Shown here piece by piece: positions 9,415 to 18,976 of a stretch of DNA of 64,000 bases. The notes beneath the pieces are model-generated. The model worked only from the letters and a program-made list of their open reading frames with translations. It did no database searches and had not been told where the DNA came from. A program made the translations under genes and the position numbers. Origin of the DNA: Okeania sp034190295. GTDB taxonomy: Bacteria > Cyanobacteriota > Cyanobacteriia > Cyanobacteriales > Microcoleaceae. The stretch lies in NCBI GenBank assembly GCA_034190295.1, contig JAXHSW010000015.1:17013-81012 (forward strand), given 5' to 3'. Each line of letters opens with the position of its first letter. Positions within the stretch are counted from its first letter, which is position 1.

Positions 9415-10400
9415 TCAGACTTGATGTTCTTCATTAATGAGGCAATCGCGAAATTCTATTAAACCTGCTCTAACTCTTACTCCATCTTTTTCAATAGTAT
9501 CAGCAAATTCCATTATTGTTTCTTTTATATGTAAGCAGGAGTACCAATTATTTCTCTTTATTTCTCTGCTTTTAGTAAGATTTTGATCTTTAAATTTGGA
9601 GACTCCAAAGTCGATAATTTTTGGTAAGCATTTCGGTCTGAATGCGGAGCTAACAGCTATTAGCAGTCAGCTATTCCTAGGTCATGCACTCGCATTCAGC
9701 AATTAATAATGAATAATTATTTCTCATACCATTTCTCTGTAACAATGCGCTTAATAATTATTGCTCAGACCTTATTAAACTGACTATTCTCATCTTTATA
9801 TTAAGTGCAACTTCATGGATAAATGGTATCAAGTTGGGGAAAGAGACTTTGACAGTAACTTTTTGTTCTTTCCTCAATTTCAAAGGTTGCTTTTACCGAA
9901 AAATTGGGTTTAAAGCCTCCCCCTTTTAGGGGGATAAAAAAAAATTCAGTTCAGTATTTTCAAGCCTCCGGCTTTAGTCGGAGGTACTGATAACTGATAA
10001 CTGATAACTGATAACTGATAACTGATAACTGATAACTGATAACTGAAATGACCTTTCCCAACATTAATAGCTGAAGTCCGCAGTTCCGACCTAGGAGGCT
10101 AGCTAATAGCTGACGGCTGAATGCTGATAATTTTTGTTTGCTCATTTTCGCCGACAATAATATTTGCTGGTTTTAAGTCAATAAAGTTCAGTTAAGGATT
10201 TTTTTGCACTTCTGTAACCTCAAAAGCTTATCTAATGGTTCTATTCTTTATGGGTTTTGCTCTTATCTGTTAGCTCCGCATGACAAACGGAAACTGTATT
10301 GGGTTTTAAGTCTCTGTGAATAATGTTGCATTTATGAGCTGCGGATGTGTCTAATAATATTTGTTTGAATAAATGTTTGTTTTTTTCATTTTTGATTTGG
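9415..10400 (-). pseudogene. Remains of a Ser/Thr kinase and vWA-domain protein, broken by repeats
   Basis: Reading the minus strand, pieces of a protein kinase survive. LLDTSAAHKCNIIHRDLKP, the catalytic-loop HRDLKP, lies at about 10300-10360. DLKPANIIVGENE is at about 10140-10185, and KIIDFGVSKFKDQNLTKS with the DFG motif at about 9565-9620. The reading then continues into FADTIEKDGVRVRAGLIEF...NEEHQV, which resembles the start of a vWA domain, and stops at 9415. The DLKP block appears twice, and STRR and repeat DNA (about 9640-10130) separates the kinase pieces. Kinase and TerY-like vWA proteins are known partners in Ter-type systems, which fits the other Ter genes here. No functional product is possible. 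Confidence 0.7.
9985..10048. repeat. AACTGAT heptanucleotide tandem repeat (STRR)
   Basis: About eight contiguous copies of a CTGATAA/AACTGAT heptamer. The same unit recurs near 18850, 33250, 40425, 42290, 54320, 55600 and 63850. Short tandemly repeated heptamers of this kind are characteristic of filamentous cyanobacteria. Confidence 0.85.
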
Positions 10401-10851
10401 TTGATAATATTTTGTTTTGGAGGTTTAAATTAGATGTAGTTATAGGTTTCTGTTTTTGGTTTTAATATTTTAAACTTTACCCTTTTTGTCTGATTGTTAA
10501 ATGGGGAAATTTTTCTGAGTTGGTTAACGAGGTTTCAATCTTTTTAGGGGTTTTTTTCAATTTTGTGATATTCTATACTTATGATAAAGTTCGGGTATTC
10601 TATATCTTGATTGAGTTTTAAGGCTGTTAATTCCTATTCTGCCGTTGTTTTGCCCGATATTTCTTTGAATTTTCTTTGCTCAAAATGACTAATTTTTCTT
10701 TGGTCGTTTTTTGCTTTTTTGACAAAAAGTTGTTTTTGTGATATGTAAAGGGAGTTTTTTCGGTTTTCGGAAATGTTTTATGTTGAATAAAAAATCTAAC
10801 ATATGGGCGAATTACTCCTAATAACATTAAGCGATCGCAGTTGGTTTGAGA
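10401..10851. other. Intergenic, degenerate sequence
   Basis: T-rich sequence that may be further kinase-gene debris on the minus strand, too degenerate to assign. From about 10785 to 10851 it contains a diverged copy (GTTGAATAAAAAATCTAACATATGGGCG...) of the unit repeated at 12364 and 12663. Confidence 0.5.
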
Positions 10852-11292
10852 TGGCAATCCTAATTCTACTTTTGGTGTCGCTTTTTTCGGGAGTGCTTCA
10901 GAGAATGCCTTGGTTTGAGGTTGTCTAAGAGTTGTCTGGCAGGCGATCGCTTTTTTTCAGTAGTTATCCCTTTTATGGCAATCCTAATTCTACTTTTGGT
11001 GTCGCTTTTTTCGGGAGTGCTTCAGAGAATGCCTTGGTTTGAGGTTGCCTGGGAGTTGTCTGGCAGGCGATCGCTTTTTTTCAGTAGTTATCCCTTTTAT
11101 GGCAATCCTAATTCTACTTCCGGTGTCGCTTTTTTCGGGAGTGCTTCAGAGAATGCCTTGGTTTGAGGTTGTCTAAGAGTTGTCTGGCAGGCGATCGCTT
11201 TTTTTCAGTTATCAGTTATCCCTTTTATGGCAGTCCTAATTCTACTTTTGGTGTCGCTTTTTTCGGGAGTGCTTCAGAGAATGCCTTGGCTT

Positions 11293-11392
11293 NNNNNNNN
11301 NNNNNNNNNNNNNNNNNNNNNNNNNNNNNNNNNNNNNNNNNNNNNNNNNNNNNNNNNNNNNNNNNNNNNNNNNNNNNNNNNNNNNNNNNNNN
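11293..11392. other. Scaffold gap, 100 Ns
   Basis: A run of exactly 100 Ns inside the 124-bp array. The round length indicates a placeholder, so the real size and repeat number are not known. Confidence 0.98.
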
Positions 11393-11726
11393 GAGGTTGT
11401 CTAAGAGTTGTCTGGCAGGCGATCGCTTTTTTTCAGTAGTTATCCCTTTTATGGCAATCCTAATTCTACTTTCGGTGTCGTTTTTTTCGGGAGTGCTTCA
11501 GAGAATGCCTTGGTTTGAGGTTGTCTAAGAGTTGTCTGGCAGGCGATCGCTTTTTTTCAGTAGTTATCCCTTTTATGGCAATCCTAATTCTACTTTCGGT
11601 GTCGTTTTTTTCGGGAGTGCTTCAGAGAATGCCTTGGCTTGAGGTTGTCTAAGAGTTGTCTGGCAGGCGATCGCTTTTTTTCAGTAGTTATCCCTTTTAT
11701 GGCAGTCCTAATTCTACTTTTGGTGT

Positions 11727-11826
11727 NNNNNNNNNNNNNNNNNNNNNNNNNNNNNNNNNNNNNNNNNNNNNNNNNNNNNNNNNNNNNNNNNNNNNNNNNN
11801 NNNNNNNNNNNNNNNNNNNNNNNNNN
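11727..11826. other. Scaffold gap, 100 Ns
   Basis: Second 100-N placeholder in the 124-bp array, flanked on both sides by array sequence. Confidence 0.98.
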
Positions 11827-12024
11827 TTTTTTCGGGAGTGCTTCAGAGAATGCCTTGGCTTGAGGTTGTCTAAGAGTTGTCTGGCAGGCGATCGCTTTTT
11901 TTCAGTAGTTATCCCTTTTATGGCAGTCCTAATTCTACTTTTGGTGTCGCTTTTTTCGGGAGTGCTTCAGAGAATGCCTTGGCTTGAGGTTGTCTAAGAG
12001 TTGTCTGGCAGGCGATCGCTTTTT

Positions 12025-12124
12025 NNNNNNNNNNNNNNNNNNNNNNNNNNNNNNNNNNNNNNNNNNNNNNNNNNNNNNNNNNNNNNNNNNNNNNNNNNNN
12101 NNNNNNNNNNNNNNNNNNNNNNNN
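12025..12124. other. Scaffold gap, 100 Ns
   Basis: Third 100-N placeholder in the 124-bp array, falling within the T-run just after GCGATCGC. Confidence 0.98.
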
Positions 12125-12363
12125 TTCAGTAGTTATCCCTTTTATGGCAGTCCTAATTCTACTTTTGGTGTCGCTTTTTTCGGGAGTGCTTCAGATAATG
12201 CCTTGGTTTGAGGTTGTCTAAGAGTTGTCTGGCAGGCGATCGCTTTTTTTCAGTAGTTATCCCTTTTATGGCAGTCCTAATTCTACTTTTGGTGTCGCTT
12301 TTTTCGGGAGTGCTTCAGATAATGCCTTGGTTTGAGGTTGTCTAAGAGTTGTCTGGCAGGCGA

Positions 12364-12815
12364 TCGCTTGATTTTTTACCTTCAACTTTCATTTTTTTTG
12401 CGTTGAATAAAAAGTCATGCATAAGGGCGAACGACCCCCACTAACATTATGCTATCAGAGTTAGTTTGAAAATTCAAGCTCATTTTCCTTTCGGCCTGGG
12501 CAAAATTTTTAGAAGCTTATTAAAATGATATTTTGTATCTGTGAACGATCGATTTTTCTGTGCTCATCATATAGATAGAGGTAGGGTCGGCACATTTCTA
12601 TGGATTAACTAAAAGACTGAATAATTACTATTTGCCTATCTCAGAGGATTTACTTTTCCTTTTCGCTTGATTTTTTACCTTCAACTTTCATTTTTTTTGC
12701 GTTGAATAAAAAGTCATGTATGAGGGCGAGCGACCCCCAATAACATTATACTATCAGAGTTAGTTTGAAAATTCAAGCTCTTTTTCCTTTCGGCCCGGGC
12801 AAAATTTTTTAGAGC
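12364..12815. repeat. Pair of about 150-bp direct repeats, 299 bp apart
   Basis: 12364-12516 and 12663-12815 share TCGCTTGATTTTTTACCTTC, GTTGAATAAAAAGTCATG, GGGCGA-CGACCCCCA and CTTTCGGCC-GGGCAAAA. A third, more diverged and shorter version precedes the 124-bp array near 10785. The array is thus bracketed by copies of one ancestral unit. The 145 bases between the pair show no gene. Confidence 0.85.
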
Positions 12816-13010
12816 TTTAGAAGATGAAACGTTTAGCGATCGTAGTTTAGTAACCAAGGTTTTGCGAGGTAGTGAAGCTCAACCTACTGCTAATTTTTGT
12901 CTTGATTTTTTCAGAGATTGAAAAGAATCAGATAACCTTTTAACAAAGCAACTAAGCAGAACAAACTTTCTCTAGGTTTGATAAATTTCAAATTAAGTAC
13001 AAATGAGAAT
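12816..13010. other. Intergenic, possible coding debris
   Basis: The plus strand reads RALEDETFSDRSLVTKVLRG and on to a stop near 12920 with protein-like composition but no start and no family I recognise; possibly the tail of a lost gene. Confidence 0.3.
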
Positions 13011-13499
13011 TTACTTTTTAACATAAGGGGAGAGTTCATCCCACAAATCAGGAAAATTAGCTTTAAAATAATCGGGTTTAGCTATTTCCATATCTTGATA
13101 TTCAGACCCTGGAGCAACAGCTTTTCCAAGTAAACCAAATTCACCCTCTTCAAGTATTGCTGTTTTCCAACAATCTTTTGGTACTAATAGTTGAGAAAGA
13201 TGACCTTGAGTAACATCAAAGCCAAGTTTAAATTTTGACAATTTTCCTTGTGGGTCAACAATTAAATAAGTTATGGGATAACCACGATGAAAATAATGAA
13301 TAATATCTGATTTATTTATGTGGAAATAGTCAATTTAGCGGTCATCAGCGAGCAGATAATAAATGGAAGTAAGCAACTTTCTTTCACTTCCTTCTATCTC
13401 AGTATTTATAGTTAAATCAGAACGATAGGTTTCTTAAAAATAACCTCCTTTAATATGTTTAACTAAAGATAATTTTTCAATTATGTCCTGCTTATCCAT
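13011..13499 (-). pseudogene. DUF985 cupin with two in-frame TAA stops
   Basis: The 163-codon frame from the ATG at 13499 reads as a complete DUF985 (cupin superfamily) protein: KHIKGGYF*ETYRSD, LLTSIYYLLADDR*IDYFH, KSDIIHYFHRGYPITYLIV, LSQLLVPKDCWKTA and LLGKAVAPGSEYQDMEIA. These match the family pattern GGYFRETYRS, SIYFLL, HxxxSDExWHF, VPxGCW and VAPGFEFxDFE. The stops are codon 22 (13434-13436) and codon 55 (13335-13337). There is no frameshift, and the downstream part would by itself make a 76-residue piece from Met at 13241. A purine-rich GAGG site remains ahead of the ATG. Single substitutions from AAA, CAA or GAA would explain both stops. The gene is recently dead, or the stops are sequence errors. 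Confidence 0.85.
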
Positions 13500-13911
13500 T
13501 AACAATTTAACCTCTGAAAGTAATGTACAGAAAATTAAGTAAGTATGTCTTTGAGGTAAAGAGGGATTTAGTAATATCAAAAAATATTGGTAACTTTCTG
13601 CTATTACTATAATCTCCTATCAGCACTTCCAATAAAGAGAAGTCATTTCCTGATTTTCATTTTCGTTTGAACAATAGGTAAAGTTATCGGCTTTTGATTC
13701 TCAAATTTCCCCTGATTTTAGGAGAAGTTCTCAGAAATGAATTAGTCAAAACTACCATGCTAAAAGTCAAAATAATATATGAAAAAATAATTGTGTTGTG
13801 AAAAAACTTTAGTAGTTATATTAGGGATAGTTAGGCAGGTCGGTAAAACTTCTTTTTTAGAAAAAGATTCCGACCAAAACCCCTACTTGTTTATCATTAC
13901 TAACTAAAGTT
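13500..13911. other. Intergenic, no gene seen
   Basis: AT-rich spacer between two disrupted minus-strand genes. I see no reading frame with family resemblance. Confidence 0.5.
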
Positions 13912-14502
13912 CTATGAATCGATTAATTGTCCATAGGGAAGAGGAGAATTATCTTGATCGCCCCCAATTTCAAACCAGTAGCGTCTATGAGCTTCGACAA
14001 ACTCCTCACGACTGATGGAACCTGACTTATCTGAGTCGATACTGTCGAAAGCCTGGTCAGCATTGTCAGACTTTTCTTCTCCAGTGTATATTGCCAGGTA
14101 CTTTCGGTACTCTTCGCGAGATATTTCCCCAGAACGATCGGTGTCAATTATATCGAAGAAAAGCTCGTTTTTATGTCTGCCTACTTCATATTTTTTATCT
14201 GGGGATTCAACTAATGATAATGATACGGTCTTTGCAGCATTAGCAATCAAATCTTCTTCACTAACTTGAGTGTTACTATCAACTGGTCAACCTCCAGCCA
14301 TAAAATGCTGAAACAGAGAATGACACATCTCTCGAATTTCTTCATTCTTTGATGAATCATTTTGAAGTTGAATTAAACGGTTGGCAATTTCTTCAAAGTC
14401 GGAAAGGGTTAAAACCCCATTTTTATCTACATCCATAAGTTTGAAGTAGGTCTTCATTCTGGTACGCCAAACAGGGGATGATAAAAATTGTTCAGGAGAC
14501 AT
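13912..14502 (-). pseudogene. EF-hand calcium-binding protein split by an in-frame TGA
   Basis: Both halves lie in one frame. From Met at 14502 (MSPEQFLSSPVW; the frame is open to 14550) the first half contains EF loop DVDKNGVLTLSDFE and ends ...FQHFMAGG, TGA at 14287-14289. The same frame continues PVDSNTQVSEEDLIANAAK and two more loops, DTDRSGEISREEYR and DSDKSGSISREEFV, to the stop at 13912. The joined product, about 196 residues, has the calerythrin/sarcoplasmic Ca-binding-protein layout. The GG-PVDS stretch corresponds to the degenerate second EF loop. A 112-residue C-terminal piece with two good EF hands could still be made from an internal start at 14250. The coding start lies 49 bases from a 70-bp repeat array, which therefore occupies its promoter region. 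Confidence 0.82.
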
Positions 14503-15056
14503 TTTTACTGATAAGTCAAGAAAACTATATGAACGTCTTGATATTATCATTATCTATAACGTCTTAGTTAATTTTCTCGGAATTAATCAGAGACTCAGTA
14601 CTGACAATATAACGGTCAAATATCTATAACGTCTTAGTTAATTTTCTCGGAATTAATCAGAGACTCAGTACTGACAATATAACGGTCAAATATCTATAAC
14701 GTCTTAGTTAATTTTCTCAGAAGAACAGTCAAATATCTATAACGTCTTAGTTAATTTTCTCGGAATTAATCATGGACTCAGTCCTGACAATAGAACAGTC
14801 AAATATCTATAACGTCTTAGTTAATTTTCTCGGAATTAATCATAGACTCAGTCCTGACAATATAACGGTCAAATATCTATAACGTCTTAGTTAATTTTCT
14901 CGGAATTAATCATAGACTCAGTCCTGACAATATAACGGTCAAATATCTATAACGTCTTAGTTAATTTTCTCAGAATTAATCAGAGACTCAGTACTGACAA
15001 TAGAACAGTCAAATATCTATAACGCCTTAGTTAATTTTCTCAGAATTAATCATGGA

Positions 15057-15146
15057 TAGGACTTACGCAAATTGGCTTTTAACCACCATCTGTAGGGGTA
15101 AATAGTATTCTTTCTCGCCATAAGTAGAGTCTCTGCGTAAGTCCTG
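15057..15146. mobile_element. 90-bp MITE (GGACTTACGCA ends), copy 1
   Basis: The ends TAGGACTTACGCA and TGCGTAAGTCCTG are inverted repeats with one mismatch. The element interrupts one 70-bp unit and is flanked by ATGGA on both sides (15052-15056 and 15147-15151), a 5-bp target duplication relative to uninterrupted units. There is no coding capacity, so a transposase must act in trans. Confidence 0.9.
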
Positions 15147-15361
15147 ATGGACTCAGTACTGGCAATATAACAGTCAAATATCTATAACGTCTTAGTTAAT
15201 TTGCTCGGAATTAATCAGAGACTCAGTACTGACAATAGAACAGTCAAATATCTATAACGTCTTAGTTAATTTGCTCGGGATTAATCATGGACTGAGTACT
15301 GACAATAGAACAGTCAAATATCTATAACGTCTTAGTTAATTTGCTCGGGATTAATCATGGA

Positions 15362-15451
15362 TAGGACTTACGCAAATTGGCTTTTAACCACCATCTGTAG
15401 GGGTAAATAGTATTCTTTCTCGCCATAAGTAGAGTCTCTGCGTAAGTCCTG
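15362..15451. mobile_element. 90-bp MITE, copy 2
   Basis: Identical in sequence to copy 1, at the same position in a 70-bp unit and with the same ATGGA flanks, exactly 305 bases further on (three 70-bp units plus 95). It therefore arose by duplication of the array segment, not by a second insertion. Confidence 0.9.
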
Positions 15452-15812
15452 ATGGACTGAGTACTGACAATAGAACAGTCAAATATCTATAACGTCTTAG
15501 TTAATTTTCTCGGGATTAATCATGGACTGAGTACTGACAATAGAACAGTCAAATATCTATAACGTCTTAGTTAATTTTCTCAGAAGAACAGTCAAATATC
15601 TATAACGTCTTAGTTAATTTTCTCGGGATTAATCATGGACTGAGTACTGACAATAGAACAGTCAAATATCTATAACGTCTTAGTTAATTTTCTCGGGATT
15701 AATCATGGACTGAGTACTGACAATAGAACAGTCAAATATCTATAACGTCTTAGTTAATTTGCTCGGAATTAATCATGGACTCAGTACTGACAATAGAACA
15801 GTCAAATATCTC

Positions 15813-16455
15813 TGAGCGAATAATTAGGTAGACAAAATTATTTGTGTATTTGCGAATAAATTATAAAAATGATACTAAATCCGGTTATGAAAACGTACTT
15901 TTTCCAAGTCTTCTCTAATCCTTCTGTCCTCTTGCCTTACTTCTCTCATAAAGCTCCTATCTAAACCAGATTTAGTATGATTACCGAATAATTAAGGTTT
16001 AAAGCCTCTCCTTTAAAGGAGAAAAAAGAAAAAATTTTCCTTTTAGTCAATCCTCTTGTTTTCAAGGAGAAGTAATTATTAATTAGGGCTTACCGATCGA
16101 ATCTCAAAGTATTGATAAATATAAGGTATTAGCCTTTTTGGGGTTCAAAAAAGTGCCAGTTTTTCGGTGTCAAGAGCTGCAAAAAGCTAGTATTTTGGGC
16201 TGACTATGGTAGAAAAATCATTCTGACAATTCTTACTCCTACCTCCTCGCTCATTCCCCTCCACGGTCGGGGCCCGCGGGTGGGTTGTCTCCTGTCTCCT
16301 ACCCCTACTAAAAGACAAGCGCTTGCGCAAACCCTAATTATTAATTATTAATTATTGCCTACCTTCTCGAAATATGAAATTAGTTCTGTCGAAGTATTTA
16401 ATCGATCGTTGAATGCTCACTATTTTATCTGCACAAAATTCAGATATATAAATAT
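15813..16455. repeat. Intergenic with interspersed repeat copy
   Basis: A CGGTAA-end family copy runs from about 15981 (ACCGAATAATTAAGG) to 16090. The rest includes the CCACGGTCGGGGCCCGCGGG block that recurs near 37840 and 43230, a GC-rich island in AT-rich DNA. No gene is seen. Confidence 0.6.
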
Positions 16456-18135
16456 TCACTTATCTGGCATTTTGTCTACTTTTTCTCTGAAAGATAACTG
16501 AAATCCTGACTTTAAAACTAAGATAAATCCTAATCCTGAAAATATACAAACTACTATTGCTGCCTTCATAAATCCTCCTGTCAATAAAACTGTAGCTGAG
16601 AGGAAAGTAAAACCAGAAAAACAAGTATAAATCAAAATTTTTAACGCCAAATTAATTCGTTTTAATAATCGATCGTTTTCAATAGAGCGGACTCGAAATT
16701 GAATTTCTCCATCTTCAATTTTCGTTTCTAATTGACGGATTAAAATTTCACTTTTACTAGGCTGCTGTAATCTATACTTAATAAAATCTCTTGTCTGTTT
16801 TGCCAATTCACCTACAACTCTACCCCTACCTTGAGCAACAGTAATATTTTTGACAAAAGGTTGAGCGCAAACAACCAAACTATAGTCAGGATCGAGTTCT
16901 CTGGCAATACCATCTAAAGTAGATAGAGACTTCAAAATAAAGATCATTTGAGAAGGTAATCTAAATGGTTGCTGCTCAAATAAAACATAAAGTTCTTCCT
17001 TTATTTCATCAAAATTATAAAAATCGACAGGTTTATCTGTAAAATTTTCCAATAAAAAATTAACCAATCTTTTTACAGGCATAATATCCGGCATTGGTTC
17101 AATTAAACCAATAGTAATCAAAGTATTAAGCACCTGGTCAACATCTTTTCTGAGAATAGCAAAAAACGTTTTAATCATCTGGTCTTTTGTCAATGACTTG
17201 ACCTCAGCCATCATGCCAAAATCATAAAAAATCACACCACCATCTAAACTAACAGCTAAATTTCCTGGATGAGGGTCTGCTTGAAAAAAACCATCTAATA
17301 ATAATTGCTTTAAATAACAGCAAACTCCAATTTGATTAATTCGTTTCGGATTAATATTACAAGCTTCTAGTCGTACTTTATCGTTAATTTTAATTCCCGG
17401 TAAATACTCAAGAGTAATAACTTTTTCTTTAGTATAAGTCCAATAAACACGAGGTACAATTATTTCCGGATAATCCTTAAAATTTTCCCGAAAACGGTCA
17501 GCATTTTTACCCTCATTAATATAATCAATTTCTTGATAAAGAATTTTAAAAAAATCATAATAAATAGCATCTAATTCATACCTTTTAGCCCAGGCAAAAT
17601 ACCTTTGACAAAAACGGATAACATTTTTGACAACTTTTACGTCCAAATCAAATAAAGATTTTAATCCAGGGCGCTGTACCTTAATTACAACTTCTTCACC
17701 CGTTTGTAACTGGGCTTTATGTACTTGTCCAAGACTAGCTGCAGCAATGGGACGTTCTTGAAAATCTCGATAGAGAGAATAAAGAGAGTTGCCAAGCTCT
17801 GACTCAATAATAGCGATCGCTTCTGTCGTTTCAAAAGCAGGCACTCGGTCTTGTAATTTTCCTAACTCCTCCACATATTCCTTGGGCAACATATCAGCTC
17901 GCGTAGATAAAGACTGCCCTATTTTGATAAAAGTTGGGCCTAAATCTAGCATAGTTTTGACCAGCCACTGAGCGCGAAGCTTTCTCACAGAGGCAGACTT
18001 ATTTTGAAATAAATTATCCCACCATAAAAAGAAAAAAAATTTTCCGAAGGCACTAAAAACATCTATTTTTCTGGTCAGAGGAGAATATTGAGTACGTTGC
18101 CAACGAAGGGACTTAGAAGCATCTTGAGTGAGCAT
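16456..18135 (-). CDS. ABC1/UbiB-family atypical kinase
   Basis: The protein is 559 residues. The family's KxGQ motif is present as FIKIGQSLSTRADMLP (about residues 70-85). The Ala-rich loop replacing the normal P-loop reads AAASLGQVHKAQ, the lysine block EEVVIKVQRPG, the catalytic region DPHPGNLA and the metal-binding DFG as FYDFGMM. Two hydrophobic helices at the C-terminus (LKILIYTCFSGFTFLSATVL; AAIVVCIFSGLGFILVL) anchor it in a membrane. ABC1K proteins are ATPases/kinases linked to isoprenoid quinone and prenyl-lipid metabolism; cyanobacteria and plastids carry several paralogues, so the exact lipid target is open. All catalytic motifs are intact and the start at 18135 is the first Met. 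It appears to be monocistronic. Confidence 0.93.
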   Translation of the reverse strand: MLTQDASKSLRWQRTQYSPLTRKIDVFSAFGKFFFFLWWDNLFQNKSASVRKLRAQWLVKTMLDLGPTFIKIGQSLSTRADMLPKEYVEELGKLQDRVPAFETTEAIAIIESELGNSLYSLYRDFQERPIAAASLGQVHKAQLQTGEEVVIKVQRPGLKSLFDLDVKVVKNVIRFCQRYFAWAKRYELDAIYYDFFKILYQEIDYINEGKNADRFRENFKDYPEIIVPRVYWTYTKEKVITLEYLPGIKINDKVRLEACNINPKRINQIGVCCYLKQLLLDGFFQADPHPGNLAVSLDGGVIFYDFGMMAEVKSLTKDQMIKTFFAILRKDVDQVLNTLITIGLIEPMPDIMPVKRLVNFLLENFTDKPVDFYNFDEIKEELYVLFEQQPFRLPSQMIFILKSLSTLDGIARELDPDYSLVVCAQPFVKNITVAQGRGRVVGELAKQTRDFIKYRLQQPSKSEILIRQLETKIEDGEIQFRVRSIENDRLLKRINLALKILIYTCFSGFTFLSATVLLTGGFMKAAIVVCIFSGLGFILVLKSGFQLSFREKVDKMPDK

Positions 18136-18976
18136 ACTATAAGTTATTTCAATAATGGATAATTGATAATGGATAATTGATAATTACCTCTCCCTAAAAG
18201 CTATCCCCGATCGGGAACTCCTGAAAACCTTGTGGGGAGTAGGGGAGAAGGGAGCAGGGGAGAAGGGAGAAATAGTCAATTTAGGTAAGCAAAACTACTT
18301 AATTCATCCAAATAAATGTACTTTTAAATACATTTTTTCTGAGGAAAAAGCTTTTTGAAGACATAAACATAACCTGTTTATAATGTCAAGTTTTATGTTA
18401 AGAAAGATGTTTATAAAGCATAGCCCTAAAAGGAAGAGAATTGAATAAAAGGAAAAAATCAATTTTTTTCCCCTTGAAAGGGAAGGTTTTAAACCTGAAT
18501 TATTTAATTATTTATTTAATTATTTAATTATTAATTCTTCGGTAAATCTTTTCACCGAAAAATTGGGTCTGAAGCCTCGCCCTTAACGAAGTCAGAAGTC
18601 AGAAGTCAGTAGGGGCGCCCTTCGATAGTTATTTTTGTAAAGGAGATTTGAGCAACTCTCCAAAAATATTGCGCCTTAAAAGGCGGGGTTTTAGACCCAT
18701 GTTATTTTGATAAGCGGGCGACTTTTTAGTTATTTTTTCAATAAGACCGAGGAGCTTCGGCTCGGTAGGAATCTCCGTACCTTCAGGCCGGAGAGGATGT
18801 CAACGTCCATTGATTGTAACTGGGAAACGAAAATTCTGGAAGATGGGTCATTTCAGTTATCAGTTATCAGTTATCAGTATCAAGCTAAATTTGTTACATA
18901 GTATTACAAAAGAGTGTGTTTCCTTTTTGAGCAAGTGAATTATATTAATGGTATAAAAACAAGTAAAAGTATTATT
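18136..18976. repeat. Gene-free stretch of interspersed repeats and heptamers
   Basis: A CGGTAA-end copy (about 18420-18545) is followed by the GGGTTTTAGACCC element (about 18590-18705), which begins with CAGAAGT heptamers (GAAGTCAGAAGTCAG) and continues GAGCAACTCTCCAAAAATAT and AAAAGGCGGGGTTTTAGACC. AACTGAT heptamers (18853-18878) come next. The last part is the leader of the SIS gene. Confidence 0.7.

Larger units (their letters stand above)
10852..12368. repeat. 124-bp HIP1-containing tandem array with three assembly gaps
   Basis: GCGATCGC recurs at 10943, 11067, 11191, then 11419, 11543, 11667, then 11888, 12012, then 12236 and 12360. The spacing is exactly 124 bases wherever no gap intervenes. 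Each unit contains TGTCTGGCAGGCGATCGC, a T/C-rich run, TTATCCCTTTTATGGCA, TCTACTTTTGGTGTCGC and GGGAGTGCTTCAGAGAATGC. Units differ at only a few bases. Since 124 is not a multiple of three, and each unit carries a stop (GTCTAAG), the apparent repeated peptides are not genes. The true copy number is unknown because of the gaps. Confidence 0.95.
14551..15812. repeat. 70-bp tandem array, about 16 units, carrying two MITE copies
   Basis: The marker TATCTATAACG occurs at 14551, 14621, 14691, 14734, 14804, 14874, 14944, 15014, 15179, 15249, 15319, 15484, 15554, 15597, 15667 and 15737. Most steps are 70 bases. Two steps are 43 (14691 to 14734 and 15554 to 15597), from the same internal deletion. Two are 165, each holding a MITE. 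Units consist of TATCTATAACGTCTTAGTTA, TTTTCTCGGAATTAATCA, a GACTCAGTACTGACAATA block and CAGTCAAA. The absence of unique spacers excludes a CRISPR. Confidence 0.95.

Noticed and set aside
10915..12211. Repeated open frames encoding DRFFSVVIPFMA-type peptides
   Set aside because: They come from a 124-bp tandem unit that is not a multiple of three and has stops each period; no start or family support.
14551..15812. CRISPR array
   Set aside because: The 70-bp units are identical repeats without unique spacers, and no cas genes are nearby.
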